A stretch of 64,000 nucleotides of DNA from UBA7672 sp963718145 (GCA_963718145.1 CAVQYJ010000012.1:491942-555941), one strand, 5' to 3'. Shown: positions 24,625 to 33,515, numbered from the stretch's first letter. The notes: generated by a model from the sequence alone, not told the origin. A program made the numbers and translations.

Positions 24625-25392
24625 CTACACCTTCGAAAAGTCCGGCGCACGCTTCTGCGCAAACGCCGCGAACGCCTCCGCCGCCTCGGGCGACTTCAGG
24701 CGCTCGGCGAAGTGTGCGCCTTCCGCATGCATCTGCTGCAGCAGCGCATCGCCATCGCGCATCAACCTCTTCGTCGCCATCAGCGCGCCCAGCGGCTTCT
24801 GCGCCACCCGCTTCGCCGCATCGCGCGCGACCTGCACCACCTCCGCCGCGCTCACTGCCGCATTCGCGATCCCCAACTGCACCGCCTGCTCGCCCACCAC
24901 AGCCTCCCCCAGGGCGAACATCGCGAACGCACGCACATGCCCCACCCTCGCCGGCAGCGTGATCGAGGACGCCGCCTCCGGAACCAGCGCCAGGTTGACG
25001 AACGGCATCGTCAGCTTCGCGTCCTTCGCGACGTAGACGAGGTCGCAATGCAGCAGCATCGTCGCACCCACACCGATCGCCACGCCCTTCACCCCGGCCA
25101 CCAGCGGCTTGTCGAACTTCGCCAGCGCAAGGATGAGCCTCGACCCCTGCGGCGGCTCCGCCTGAGCGCCCGAATTGATGCTGGCGAACACGGACAGGTC
25201 ATTCCCCGCCGTGAAGCAGTCACCCTCGGACGTGAACAGCGCCACCCGGATCGACTTGTCGGCGGACGCCTTCTCCAGAGCCTCTCCCGCCGCCTTGTAC
25301 ATGGCGTTGGTGATCGCGTTCTTCTTGTCCGGCCGGTTCCAGGTGATTTCCATCACCCCGGCGTCGACGCTGATCTTGACGTGCTCGGTCAT
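24625..25392 (-). CDS. Enoyl-CoA hydratase/isomerase family protein
   Basis: 255 residues, crotonase fold. 'ITWNRPDKKNAITNAMYKA' near 16-34, 'FTAGNDLSVF' (oxyanion-hole segment) near 60-69, 'KPLVAGVKGVAIGVGATMLLHCDLVYVA' near 95-122, 'FVNLALVPEAASS' near 131-143. The glutamates of true hydratases sit in these last two segments; here 'GVGATMLLHCD' and 'VPEAAS' retain only the second Glu clearly, so isomerase or another crotonase activity is possible. The C-terminus 'SPEAAEAFAAFAQKRAPDFSKV' matches PaaG/Echa-like members. It stands alone, convergent with purN. Confidence 0.9.
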   Translation of the reverse strand: MTEHVKISVDAGVMEITWNRPDKKNAITNAMYKAAGEALEKASADKSIRVALFTSEGDCFTAGNDLSVFASINSGAQAEPPQGSRLILALAKFDKPLVAGVKGVAIGVGATMLLHCDLVYVAKDAKLTMPFVNLALVPEAASSITLPARVGHVRAFAMFALGEAVVGEQAVQLGIANAAVSAAEVVQVARDAAKRVAQKPLGALMATKRLMRDGDALLQQMHAEGAHFAERLKSPEAAEAFAAFAQKRAPDFSKV

Positions 25393-25465
25393 GCTGCTGC
25401 TCCCTGACCGGGCCAGCCTAGCAAGTGTTCGCGCCGTTCATAGGCGCCGCAGCGTGATGCCGCGC

Positions 25466-25870
25466 TCACGCCTTGCCGATGACCCTCGCCACTTGAAGCG
25501 TGTCCGCGTATTGCTGGAACCGCACGGCCTTGCCGCCGGCCACGCGCCAGACATGGACAAGCTGCGTGTGCTGGGGCTTGCCCGTGGCCTTGTAAGTTCC
25601 GACATAGCGGCCGAGCGTGACGACCGTGTCGCCGGCATCCAGCATCTCATCGACAGCGACGCCGAAGCCATCCCATTCCGTGGCGCAGCGCGTGAACACG
25701 CCCTTGGCTATCGCTTCCGGGCCGACATAGGGATTGCCGTCGGCGTAAGGGAAATTCTCGGCCTCGTTCCACACAATGTCCGGGCTCATCCGCCCGAGCA
25801 CGCCGGGCACGTCGCCGACGGCGAATGCGTCATAGATGCCGCGAATGACGGCTACGTTTTCCCTGGACAT
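25466..25870 (-). CDS. NTF2-like / SnoaL-like protein
   Basis: 134 residues forming a nuclear-transport-factor-2 fold: helix 'ENVAVIRGIYDAFAVGDVPGVLGRM', strand 'PDIVWNEAENFPYADG', 'YVGPEAIAKGVF' and final strands 'DTVVTLGRYVGTYKATGKPQHTQLVHVWRV'. Such proteins are small isomerases, hydrolases or binding domains; the active site here cannot be told from sequence. The ATG at 25870 opens the first helix. It is a single gene on the minus strand. Confidence 0.85.
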   Translation of the reverse strand: MSRENVAVIRGIYDAFAVGDVPGVLGRMSPDIVWNEAENFPYADGNPYVGPEAIAKGVFTRCATEWDGFGVAVDEMLDAGDTVVTLGRYVGTYKATGKPQHTQLVHVWRVAGGKAVRFQQYADTLQVARVIGKA

Positions 25871-25954
25871 GCCTGCTCCCCTTGCCGCGCCCGGCCTGAT
25901 CCTGCGAGCGCGTGTCACGCTAGCCCGCGAAAAAGTCGGCGTCGATCCGGGAGA

Positions 25955-26302
25955 TCAGAACACAAGGCTGCGCGACATCAGCGCGACCGGACCTTGCGGT
26001 GTGCTGGCGGCGCCGGACGGCTTGAAGCCACACTTCGCATAGAACGGCGCCGACCGCGGCGACGCAGCGGCAACAAGCAGGCTTGCCTCGAGAATGGTGG
26101 CAAAGTGCGCCGCCTCTTCCACCAGCCGCCGGCCGAGGCCGCCACGCCAGAGATCAGGCTCCACGAACGGCCCGTCGAGATCGGCATTGCCATCGTCGCG
26201 CGGCACGACCACCGCGAACCCGGCCGGGGCGCCCCAGTGCTCGACCACGATCACGAGCCCAGCCGCAATATGCTCGGCGGGAAGGTCGACACGATGGCCC
26301 AT
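25955..26302 (-). CDS. GNAT-family N-acetyltransferase, probably longer at the N-terminus
   Basis: 115 residues from the first ATG. Core GNAT elements: 'GFAVVVPRDDGNADLDGPFVEPDLWRGGLGRRLVEEAAHFA' (motif A, acetyl-CoA loop R-G-G-L-G-R) and 'LLVAAASPRSAPFYAKCGF' (motif B). Upstream of the ATG the same frame continues with family-like text ('NIRPAHPSERKALEELQRRAS') to an in-frame TAG just past 26410, but there is no ATG/GTG/TTG in between. An ATC at 26404 or ATT at 26392 would have to serve, or the start has been lost. The gene abuts the ndk stop. Confidence 0.72.
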   Translation of the reverse strand: MGHRVDLPAEHIAAGLVIVVEHWGAPAGFAVVVPRDDGNADLDGPFVEPDLWRGGLGRRLVEEAAHFATILEASLLVAAASPRSAPFYAKCGFKPSGAASTPQGPVALMSRSLVF

Positions 26303-26408
26303 GGATTCAGGGCGGTCGGCATCCCACTTGGCAGACGCCCGACGCTGCAGCTCTTCCAGCGCTTTGCGCTCGGAAGGATGCGCGGGGCGAATGTTGGCGG
26401 TGATGGGA

Positions 26409-26831
26409 TCAGCCCACGATTTCGTCTAGACGGAAAAAGAAAGCGATTTCGCGCTCGGCGGACGCTTCCGAGTCCGAACCGTGGACAGAATTCTCGCCGA
26501 TCGATTTCGCGAAGAGCTTGCGGACGGTGCCGTCGGAGGCCTTGGCCGGATCGGTCGCGCCCATTACCTCACGGTGCCTGGCGACCGCGTCCTCGCCCTG
26601 GAGGACCTGGACGACCACCGGGGCCGACGTCATGAATTCGCAGAGCTCGCCGAAGAAGCCGCGAGCCTTGTGCTCGCCATAGAAGCCCTCGGCCTGGGCG
26701 CGGGTGAGGCGCACGCGCTTCTGCGCGACGATGCGCAGGCCGGCCTTCTCGAACACGGCGTTGATCGCGCCGGTGAGGTTGCGGTTGGTGGCGTCCGGCT
26801 TGATGATCGAGAGCGTGCGTTGGACGGGCAT
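26409..26831 (-). CDS. ndk: Nucleoside diphosphate kinase
   Basis: 140 residues, the exact family length. Phosphorylates NDPs through phospho-His. 'RTLSIIKPDATNRNLTGAI' at the N-terminus, 'GFYGEHKARGFFGELCEFMTSAPVV' in the middle, and the active-site 'SIGENSVHGSDSEASAEREI' near 112-131 with catalytic His at ~119. The start at 26831 was chosen because homologues begin 'M..ERTLSIIKPDA'. The long frame above it has no homology. Confidence 0.97.
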   Translation of the reverse strand: MPVQRTLSIIKPDATNRNLTGAINAVFEKAGLRIVAQKRVRLTRAQAEGFYGEHKARGFFGELCEFMTSAPVVVQVLQGEDAVARHREVMGATDPAKASDGTVRKLFAKSIGENSVHGSDSEASAEREIAFFFRLDEIVG

Positions 26832-26966
26832 CGAGGGTCCTGAAGAGCTGAAAAAATGGCTGAATCGCTGTTTTGCTGGGGAGGCTATAGCCTTGGGGCA
26901 AGCCAACGCCAACAGGCGCACAGCTTTTCTTGGACTGCCGGCTGCCAAGGTGAACAGGAGGGCCTC

Positions 26967-27815
26967 ATGACCGCTGACAATTCCAGCCAGATCGCCGAGT
27001 GGAATGGCGCCCTCGGCGAGCGCTGGGCCACGATGCAGCAGCAGATGGACGCCCTGACGGCGCCGTTCGGGGAAGACGCGCTGCAGGCCGCCGCCGCCCG
27101 GCAAGGCGAAAGGGTGATCGATATCGGCTGCGGCTGCGGCGATACCTCGTTGGCGCTGGGACGCGCTGTGGGTCCTCGCGGGTCCGTGACCGGCGTGGAT
27201 GTTTCGCGCGTGATGCTGGACGTCGCCCGTCGCAGGGCCGAGGCGGAAGCGATGGCCCAGGTTTCGTTTCGCGAGTGTGACGCTTCCTCCGCCGACCTGC
27301 CGCAAGGCCAGGACCTGCTTTTTTCCCGTTTCGGCGTGATGTTCTTCGCCGAGCCTGCGCCCGCCTTTGCCCATCTGCGCGCGGCACTGAAGCCGGGCGG
27401 GAGGCTGGCATTCGTGTGCTGGCAGGCCGCCAAGGACAATCCCTGGGCTTCCGTACCGGTCATGGCTGGCCGCAAGGCCGCCAACCTGCCCCTGCCGCCG
27501 CCCGACCCAGATGCGCCGGGGCCTTTCGCCTTTGCAGACGAGGCAAAGGTGCGCTCGATCCTGACCCAGGCCGGCTTCCGGGACGCAGCCCTGACAGCCC
27601 ACGAGCGCCCGATGCACCTCGGATCGACCGTCCGGTCAGCCGCCGAGGGATCCGTTCGCATGGGGCCGGTCGCTCGCGTGGTGCGCGAAGCCGGGCCAGA
27701 CGCAACACCAAGGATCATCGACGCCATAGAAGCAGCGTTGCGGCCGCACGCGGCCCCAGACGGCAGTGTGGCGCTCGGCGCGCGGACATGGGTGGTCACG
27801 GCAAAAGCGGCCTGA
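26967..27815 (+). CDS. Class I SAM-dependent methyltransferase
   Basis: 282 residues. Motif I 'VIDIGCGCGDTSLALG' near 52-67 binds SAM; motif II/post-I 'VTGVDVSRVMLDVARRRA' follows. 'FSRFGVMFFAEPAPAFAHLRAALKPGGRLAFVCW' near 118-151 is the usual motif III region of ubiquinone/menaquinone-type and arsenite-type methyltransferases. The N-terminal 'WNGALGERWATMQQQMDALTAPFG' is typical of a group of small-molecule methyltransferases. The acceptor is unknown. AGGAGGG at 26957-26963 is a strong ribosome-binding site for the ATG at 26967. It is divergent from ndk. Confidence 0.88.
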   Translation: MTADNSSQIAEWNGALGERWATMQQQMDALTAPFGEDALQAAAARQGERVIDIGCGCGDTSLALGRAVGPRGSVTGVDVSRVMLDVARRRAEAEAMAQVSFRECDASSADLPQGQDLLFSRFGVMFFAEPAPAFAHLRAALKPGGRLAFVCWQAAKDNPWASVPVMAGRKAANLPLPPPDPDAPGPFAFADEAKVRSILTQAGFRDAALTAHERPMHLGSTVRSAAEGSVRMGPVARVVREAGPDATPRIIDAIEAALRPHAAPDGSVALGARTWVVTAKAA

Positions 27816-28020
27816 CTCGGGATCAAATCCGGCGCCCAGTGAGCTGGCTGATGTTGCACAGACGCCACGGATCGACTTGCGCACTGGAATCGCTCTGCTT
27901 TTCTCGCCAGAAAAATGTGGCCCGGCGCCTTTTTTGGGCCCCGATCGACCCCCACCTCAAGGCCATCAGAAGACTGGGCAATCGAGCCTGGCCAATAAAA
28001 AGAAAAGAACGAGCCTCCCC

Positions 28021-28155
28021 ATGCTCGCCAAGCGCATCATCCTCGCGGCCTTCGCCGCAATCGTCGTTGTCGGAATTCCTCTCGCCTTCCCCGGACAAGG
28101 TCACCTGTTCGTGGATACGCCTCCCGGATTGCTGACGACAATCGCCGCCAACTAG
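28021..28155 (+). CDS. Possible small membrane peptide
   Basis: 44 codons, with one hydrophobic segment (residues ~4-22, 'RIILAAFAAIVVVGIPLAF') and a short polar tail. It lies in the 406-base gap between the methyltransferase and the convergent hydrolase, followed by a strong hairpin at 28177-28206. No homologue recalled. The rest of the gap (27816-28020) shows nothing identifiable. Confidence 0.35.
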   Translation: MLAKRIILAAFAAIVVVGIPLAFPGQGHLFVDTPPGLLTTIAAN

Positions 28156-28176
28156 AGCCCTCCCCAAAAGTGGAGA

Positions 28177-28206
28177 CGCCCGCCTCTGCGATCGCAGCGG
28201 CGGGCG
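28177..28206. terminator. Bidirectional hairpin between convergent genes
   Basis: cgcccgcc (28177-28184) pairs with ggcgggcg (28199-28206), and between them ctgcgatcgcag is a perfect palindrome. It is well placed to terminate transcription from either side; the T tracts are weak. Confidence 0.6.
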
Positions 28207-28221
28207 CCTGCGCTTGTCGAG

Positions 28222-29157
28222 CTATTTCTTGAGGTGTTTCTGAAACCAGTCGGCCATCGCGTTCAGGGCCTCGACGCAATAGGCGTCGGTCTTGGCCGGG
28301 TCGCCCTTGATGTAGAAATCGTGGTCGGCGCCCGCGAATACCTTGAGCTTGTTCTCCACCCCGGCCTTGTCGAGGGCCGCGCGCATCGCGTCAGCCTGCG
28401 CGGGCACGACGACAGCATCGGCGTCGCCCTGCAGGATGAGGGTCGGCGGGTCGCGGGCGTCGACATAGAGGATCGGCGAGACAGATGGAATGAGGCTGTC
28501 GTCGAAATCGATCGCGCCGGATTTGGTCCGCCCGCGCATCAGGAGCGCCATGTCGGCAGGTGGATAGTAGGCGACCACCGCGCGCACGCGATTGCCTGAT
28601 CGCTCCAGCGGATTGGCCGCCGCCGGGTCGCCGTCATCGGCCATCACTCCGGCGACAAGCGCCAGATGGCCTCCGGCGCTCGCGCCCCACACGCCAATCC
28701 GCGCAGGATCAGCGCCGTAGTCGGCGGCGTGCAGCTTGATGTGGCGCATCCCCAGGCGGACGTCCGTGACCGCATCCGGCACTTTGAAGCGGGGCGCAGA
28801 GGAATGATAGAGAGCAACGACGGTGAAGCCCTTGTCGAGAAGCAGCTGGTAGCGGGCCTGCCGCTCCTCGGGCGCCGCCCACGATGATCTCCAGCCAGCG
28901 GAGACCATGTTCACCACCAGCGCGCCATTGGCGTTCTTCACCGGCTTGAAGACGTCGTAGGTGAGCGCCATGCCGTCGCGATGGCCATAGATGACATCGC
29001 GGACGTAGGTGGCTGTTTTCAGCTCTGCAGGCGTGGGCGCGCGCAGGGCGTTGCGGGGATAGCCGCTGAGCGGCGGGCCGGGATCAGCGGCGGGTTGTGG
29101 CGTCTGGGCGAGGGAGGTGACGTCGTCAGCAGCGCATGGCGAAGGCGGCGAGGACAA
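28222..29157 (-). CDS. Alpha/beta hydrolase (esterase/lipase-like)
   Basis: 311 residues. Alpha/beta-hydrolase fold with 'GVWGASAGGHLALVAG' (nucleophile elbow G-x-S-x-G, near 155), oxyanion-type 'VNMVSAGWRSSW' near 84, an Asp in 'LILQGDADAVVVPAQADAM' and the His in 'FAGADHDFY', so the triad is complete. It resembles carboxylesterases of the hormone-sensitive-lipase or acetyl-esterase groups. The substrate is unknown. In the neighbouring frame an ATG at 29173 opens a signal-peptide-like 'MGLRTFVLAAFAM' that would join this protein if one base were changed near 29135, so the gene may be exported and the start misread. Confidence 0.87.
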   Translation of the reverse strand: MSSPPSPCAADDVTSLAQTPQPAADPGPPLSGYPRNALRAPTPAELKTATYVRDVIYGHRDGMALTYDVFKPVKNANGALVVNMVSAGWRSSWAAPEERQARYQLLLDKGFTVVALYHSSAPRFKVPDAVTDVRLGMRHIKLHAADYGADPARIGVWGASAGGHLALVAGVMADDGDPAAANPLERSGNRVRAVVAYYPPADMALLMRGRTKSGAIDFDDSLIPSVSPILYVDARDPPTLILQGDADAVVVPAQADAMRAALDKAGVENKLKVFAGADHDFYIKGDPAKTDAYCVEALNAMADWFQKHLKK

Positions 29158-29189
29158 ATGTCCTGAGGCCCATGTCAGTTCTCCGTGCG

Positions 29190-30359
29190 TTATGCCGTCT
29201 CGTCGAACAACTCCCGCCCGATCAGCCAGCGCCTGATCTCCGACGTGCCCGCGCCGATCTCGTAGAGCTTGGCGTCACGCAGCAGCCGCCCCGTCGGGTA
29301 GTCGTTGATGTAGCCGTTGCCGCCGAGGATCTGGATGGCGTCGAGCGCGAGCTGCGTCGCGGTCTCGGCGGCGAAGAGGATCGCGCCGGCGGCGTCTTTC
29401 CGCGCGGTGCGGCCGGCGTCGCAGGCTTTCGCCACGGCGTACACATAGGCCTTGGACGCATTCATCTTGACGTACATGTCGGCGAGCTTGCCCTGGATGA
29501 GCTGGAACTCGCCGATCGATTTGCCGAACTGCTTGCGGTCGCGGACGTAGGGAAGGACCACATCGAGGCAGGCCTGCGCGATTCCCGTTGATCCCGCCGC
29601 TAACACCGAGCGCTCATAGTCGAGGCCGGACATCAGGATTTCGACGCCGCCATTGAGCGGGCCCATCAGGTTCTCTTCCGGCACTTCGCAGTCCTGGAAG
29701 ACGAGTTCGCCGGTCTCCGAGCCGCGCATGCCCAGCTTGTCGAGCTTCTGCGCGACGCTGAAACCCTTCCAGCCCTTCTCGATGATGAAAGCGGAGATGC
29801 CGCGCGAGTTTCTGTCCGGCGCTGTCTTGGCGTAGACGATCAGCGTGTCGGCGGAGGGGCCGTTGGTGATCCACATCTTCGAGCCGTTGAGGACGTAGCG
29901 GTCGCCCTTCTTGATGGCGGTCAGCTTCATCGAGACGACGTCGGAGCCGGCACTGGGTTCGGACATGGCGAGCGACCCCAGATGTTCGCCGGTGATCAGC
30001 TTGGTAAGGTATTTCGTCTTCTGCGCGTCCGTGCCCCAGCGGCGCATCTGGTTGACGCAGAGATTGGAGTGCGCGCCGTAGGACAGGCCCACCGACGCCG
30101 AGGCGCGGCTGATCTCTTCCATCGCCACGACATGTTCGAGATAGCCGAGCCCCGCCCCGCCCCACTCCTCTTCAACCGTAATGCCGAGCAGGCCGAGTTC
30201 ACCCATGCGGGGCCAGAGGTCGCGGGGGAATTCGTCGGTGCGGTCGATCTCGGCGGCGCGCGGGGCGATCTCCGCCTGGGCAAAACCGGATACCTGATCG
30301 CGGATCATGTCCGCGGTTTCGCCAAGGTCGAAGTCGAGGGAGCGTGAATTGGAAATCAT
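29190..30359 (-). CDS. ivd: Isovaleryl-CoA dehydrogenase-like acyl-CoA dehydrogenase
   Basis: 389 residues, a soluble FAD enzyme. It oxidises isovaleryl-CoA to 3-methylcrotonyl-CoA in leucine breakdown and passes electrons to ETF. Landmarks: 'FDLGETADMIRDQVSGFA', 'LGLLGITVEEEWGGAGLGYLEH', 'LAMSEPSAGSDVVSMKL' (FAD binding), 'YVLNGSKMWITNGP', 'GLDYERSVLAAG' (the Glu at the IVD catalytic position), 'QILGGNGYINDYPTGRLLRDAKLYEIGAGTSEIRR' at the end. The leucine-pathway partners (MCC subunits) are not adjacent. Very high similarity to the IVD pattern makes ivd likely rather than another acyl-CoA dehydrogenase. Confidence 0.93.
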   Translation of the reverse strand: MISNSRSLDFDLGETADMIRDQVSGFAQAEIAPRAAEIDRTDEFPRDLWPRMGELGLLGITVEEEWGGAGLGYLEHVVAMEEISRASASVGLSYGAHSNLCVNQMRRWGTDAQKTKYLTKLITGEHLGSLAMSEPSAGSDVVSMKLTAIKKGDRYVLNGSKMWITNGPSADTLIVYAKTAPDRNSRGISAFIIEKGWKGFSVAQKLDKLGMRGSETGELVFQDCEVPEENLMGPLNGGVEILMSGLDYERSVLAAGSTGIAQACLDVVLPYVRDRKQFGKSIGEFQLIQGKLADMYVKMNASKAYVYAVAKACDAGRTARKDAAGAILFAAETATQLALDAIQILGGNGYINDYPTGRLLRDAKLYEIGAGTSEIRRWLIGRELFDETA

Positions 30360-30407
30360 GGCGCGACCATACCCGCCATGGCCGGGATTTCCAGTAACCT
30401 GAAACCC

Positions 30408-31907
30408 CTACTGATCGCCGTCGTTTGCGCGGGTGGCGATGAAATAGAGGCTCATCAGCATCATCATGCCGAAAACCGCCAGAACCGTCGACGCGCCACG
30501 GACGGCGCCCACGCTGGACGCGGCGTCACCGAAGGTGTCGACCAAGCCAATCGTGAAGCCGACGATCGAAAGCACCAGCACGAACGCCCAGGGCCAGAGC
30601 ATGACCCAGCGCCCATTGATCGGCCCGACCCGCTTCACCTGGCCGTTGACGACCCTGGCCTTGCGTTCGGCTTCGGCGAACAGCAGGGCGGGATCGCGGC
30701 CCGGATCGAAGGTCTCGGTGTCGTCGATAAGGGTGCGGCCGTTGGCGACCGGCTTGATGCGGGGCTCGGCCGGCTGGTCGAAATCCGGCATGTCATGCGG
30801 GATGGGCGGCGGGGCTGGCTGTACGATCTTCTGCGGCGCGGGCTGGAGAGCGGCCGGAACCGGAGGGCGTGACGCCGGGCGGCCGACAGGCTCGGCGGGC
30901 GCTGGTTCGGCGGTGGCCGTGGGAATTTCGAAGCGGGGCTCGGGGCGCACGGCCTGCGGCGCCGGCTGCGCCTGGACCTGGGGTTCCGGCTGCTGTTCGG
31001 CGATGGCGCGCTCGGTGCGCTCGAGGATACGGGCGATACGGTCGGCGACGGCGCGGCGGGCTTCCTCGATTTCGTCAGCGGTGCGCGGCGGCGTGTGCGG
31101 AGCGAGGGCTTGCTCCTCCACGGTCTCCTCGACGGCTTCGGCGATGCGTTCTTCGAACTGGGCCTGCGGCGGCGTTGGCTTGCCGGCGGCGGCAATGATC
31201 TCGTTGGTGCGCTCGGCCAGGCGGCGCACGGCCTCTGCAATGTCGACCGGCGGTTCGCGATAGGGGCTGGCCGCGGGCGGGGCGGGCGCGGTCTCGCGCT
31301 CGACCGGGCGAGGCTTGCCGATTGAGGATGCTGCAATCTGCCTGGAAGTCGCCGGCGCGTCACCTGAGCCGGTATCACCCCCGGTGTCGCGTTCGGGCGT
31401 CACGAGAGGGGTCGGCGCTGAAGGGCGACCATCGGGATGCTCCAGAAACATGGCCTTCTCCGCAGCTCGCCGGCGCACCAGCGCGTCCACCACCATGACC
31501 CGTCCATGGATGCGAGCTTTGCGCCAAACGTCGAAACCGCTGGCGGCGTTGAGAAAATCTCCGGCGTTAAGGTTACGGATGATGTCCGAGTCCCTCAGCC
31601 GGTCGGGTCCGATGTTGAACCCCAGGGAGGCGAGTGCGTCGAACTGGTTCTGGTTGAGCGGTGCGAACACCAGTGAATGGATCGCGTCCTCGACCGCCTT
31701 GAGGTCGTAGACGAGCAGGTCTTCAGCGTCCTGCTCGGAGATGGTCACGCCCTCGCGCGCAGTCCGCGTATGGCCATGGCCAATGATCCAGCGGCCGTCG
31801 GAGAGACGGAAGGCTGCGTCCCGGAATCCCTCGAAGCTCTTGATGAGCTCGAGTCCGTCGCGAGAGGTGCGCAAGCGTACTGTCACTGTTCTGGACCGGA
31901 CTGACAC
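30408..31907 (-). CDS. GH24 lysozyme domain fused to a Pro-rich linker and C-terminal membrane helices
   Basis: 499 residues. The N-terminal ~150 residues are a phage-type (T4-like) lysozyme: 'LIKSFEGFRDAAFRLSDGRWIIGHGHT' with catalytic Glu26, Asp37 and Thr47 at about the expected spacing. Residues ~160-400 are Pro/Ala/Glu-rich with predicted coiled-coil 'IEEARRAVADRIARILERTERAIAEQQ'. Two hydrophobic segments close the protein (~437-462 and ~475-494), so it is anchored with the enzyme domain ahead. Phage lysozymes are much shorter, which argues for a cell-envelope role (for example local murein cutting during growth or secretion). No phage genes surround it. Confidence 0.85.
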   Translation of the reverse strand: MSVRSRTVTVRLRTSRDGLELIKSFEGFRDAAFRLSDGRWIIGHGHTRTAREGVTISEQDAEDLLVYDLKAVEDAIHSLVFAPLNQNQFDALASLGFNIGPDRLRDSDIIRNLNAGDFLNAASGFDVWRKARIHGRVMVVDALVRRRAAEKAMFLEHPDGRPSAPTPLVTPERDTGGDTGSGDAPATSRQIAASSIGKPRPVERETAPAPPAASPYREPPVDIAEAVRRLAERTNEIIAAAGKPTPPQAQFEERIAEAVEETVEEQALAPHTPPRTADEIEEARRAVADRIARILERTERAIAEQQPEPQVQAQPAPQAVRPEPRFEIPTATAEPAPAEPVGRPASRPPVPAALQPAPQKIVQPAPPPIPHDMPDFDQPAEPRIKPVANGRTLIDDTETFDPGRDPALLFAEAERKARVVNGQVKRVGPINGRWVMLWPWAFVLVLSIVGFTIGLVDTFGDAASSVGAVRGASTVLAVFGMMMLMSLYFIATRANDGDQ

Positions 31908-31962
31908 GTTCCCCGTCTAACTCGCCTGCCCGGTGCAAACCGGACGCCAGTCTCGTTTACCT

Positions 31963-33379
31963 CTAGAGGAGGACGATACTGGCAAGGCCGAGGAAGACGA
32001 AAAAGCCCATCAGATCAATGCTGGTAAGCACAAACACAGATGAAGCCACGGCGGGATCGGCCCCCAGCCGCTTGATGGTCAACGGCGCCAGGATGCCGAT
32101 GAGACCGGCCCAGGTGAAGGTGATCGACATGGAGGCGAAGATAACCATGGCGAGCCTGGGGTCCCGGAACCACACAAGCACCACGATGGACGCCAACGCG
32201 GCGATGCAGATGCCGTTAATGATGGCTGTAAGCGCTTCCCTGCGCACGGCGCGGACAACGAGAGGTCCTTCGAGATCGCGCTCGGCGATGGCGCGCACCG
32301 CCACGGCCAGGGCCTGCGATCCGGCATTTCCGCCAAGACCCGCCACGACGGGCATCAGGAAGGCCAGCGCCACGACGCGGTCGATAACGCCTTCGAACAT
32401 CGACACGACGAGGGATGCGAGGAACGCGGTGAGGAGGTTGATCGCTAGCCACGGAATCCGCGCGCGCACGGCTGAGAACACCGACTGGTTGACGCCTGCC
32501 TCGCTGACGCCGGAGAGGGCGAGGATGTCTTCCTCCGCCTCTTCCTGGATGACGTCGACAATGTCGTCGATGGTGATCATGCCGGTGAGTCGCCCGGCCT
32601 CATCGACCACAGGCGCAGAGGCGAGGTTGTACTGGCGGAAGAGGTAGGCGACTTCCTCCTGGTCCATCTCCGGCCTCACCTGCACCGGGACGTCCTTCAT
32701 GATGTCCTTGAGCGGCGTTTCCCTCGCATAGCGAAGCAGGCGCGCGACAGGCACCGAGCCCTGCAGAGCGGAAAGCGGGGTCGACGATATAGACCTCGAA
32801 GAAAGTGTCCGGCAGGTCGTCCGCCGGCACGGTGCGCATGTGGTCGATCGCCTGCCCGACAGTCCAGAAGACCGGTGCGGCGACAAAGTCGCGCTGCATC
32901 AGGCGGCCGGCCGATTCATCGTCGAAAGACAGCGAGCTCTCGATGGCCGCCCGATCGGTCGCGGAGACGCGCGAGAGGATGCGGGCGCGACGATCTTCCT
33001 CGAGGTCGTTGAGGAGGAAGGACGCGTCGTCGGAGTCGAGGTGACCGGTCATCGCGACGACGGCGGCGTCGGTGAGTTCATTCAGCGCCTCAAGGCGCAT
33101 TTCGTCGGACAGCTCCGCCACCGCCTCGGCTGGCAGGTCCTTGCCGAGGATGTGGACCACTTTCCGGAAAGCGTCCGCCGGCAGATGCTCCAGCAGGTCG
33201 GCGGCGTCGGCGGGGTGGAGGTCCTTGATCGTGCGGCGCAGGAACGGCTTGTCGCCATCCCCGATGGCGCCGATGAACTGGGCGACAAAGGCCGGCGCAA
33301 TCACGCCGGGGGTTTCGACGGCTTCCTCGGTATCGGCGACAGGAATCGTGGGCTTGCCGGGATCGGGGGCGTCATTCAT
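31963..33379 (-). pseudogene. mgtE: MgtE magnesium transporter, one frame change
   Basis: Mg2+ channel of the inner membrane, gated by its cytosolic domains. From ATG 33379 ('MNDAPDPG') the N domain runs 'ELSDEMRLEALNELTDAAVVAMTGHLDSDDAS' to 'RLMQRDFVAAPVFWTVGQAIDHMR', entering the CBS region at 'YIVDP'. Beyond ~32775 the frame changes. The rest, 'LKDIMKDVPVQVRPEMDQEEVAYLFRQYN', 'RLTGMITIDDIVDVIQEEAEEDI' and five membrane helices ('MPVVAGLGGNAGSQALAV' is the pore motif), continues in another frame to a TAG at 31963. The span of 1417 bases is 3n+1, so one extra base (or two missing) explains it. With repair the protein is ~471 aa, normal for MgtE. Confidence 0.9.
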
Positions 33380-33430
33380 CGCGACCTCCCTCTTCCCGCT
33401 ATCTGGGCTCTTTCCTGATTGTTTGCCTGC

Positions 33431-33515
33431 TGGTGCGGTCGAGAAGACTCGAACTTCCACGCCTTGCGGCGCTACCACCTCAAGGTAGTGCGTCTACCAA
33501 TTCCGCCACGACCGC
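33431..33515 (-). tRNA. tRNA-Leu (anticodon GAG)
   Basis: 85 bases including an encoded CCA (33431-33433). Acceptor arms GCGGTCG/CGACCGC pair fully; the D-arm carries TGGCGGAATTGGTAGACGC; the anticodon stem CTACC/GGTAG encloses TTGAGGT, anticodon GAG; a long class II variable arm (GCGCCGCAAGGCGT region) confirms Leu; the T-arm contains GTTCGAGT. It reads CUC/CUU codons. Confidence 0.96.
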
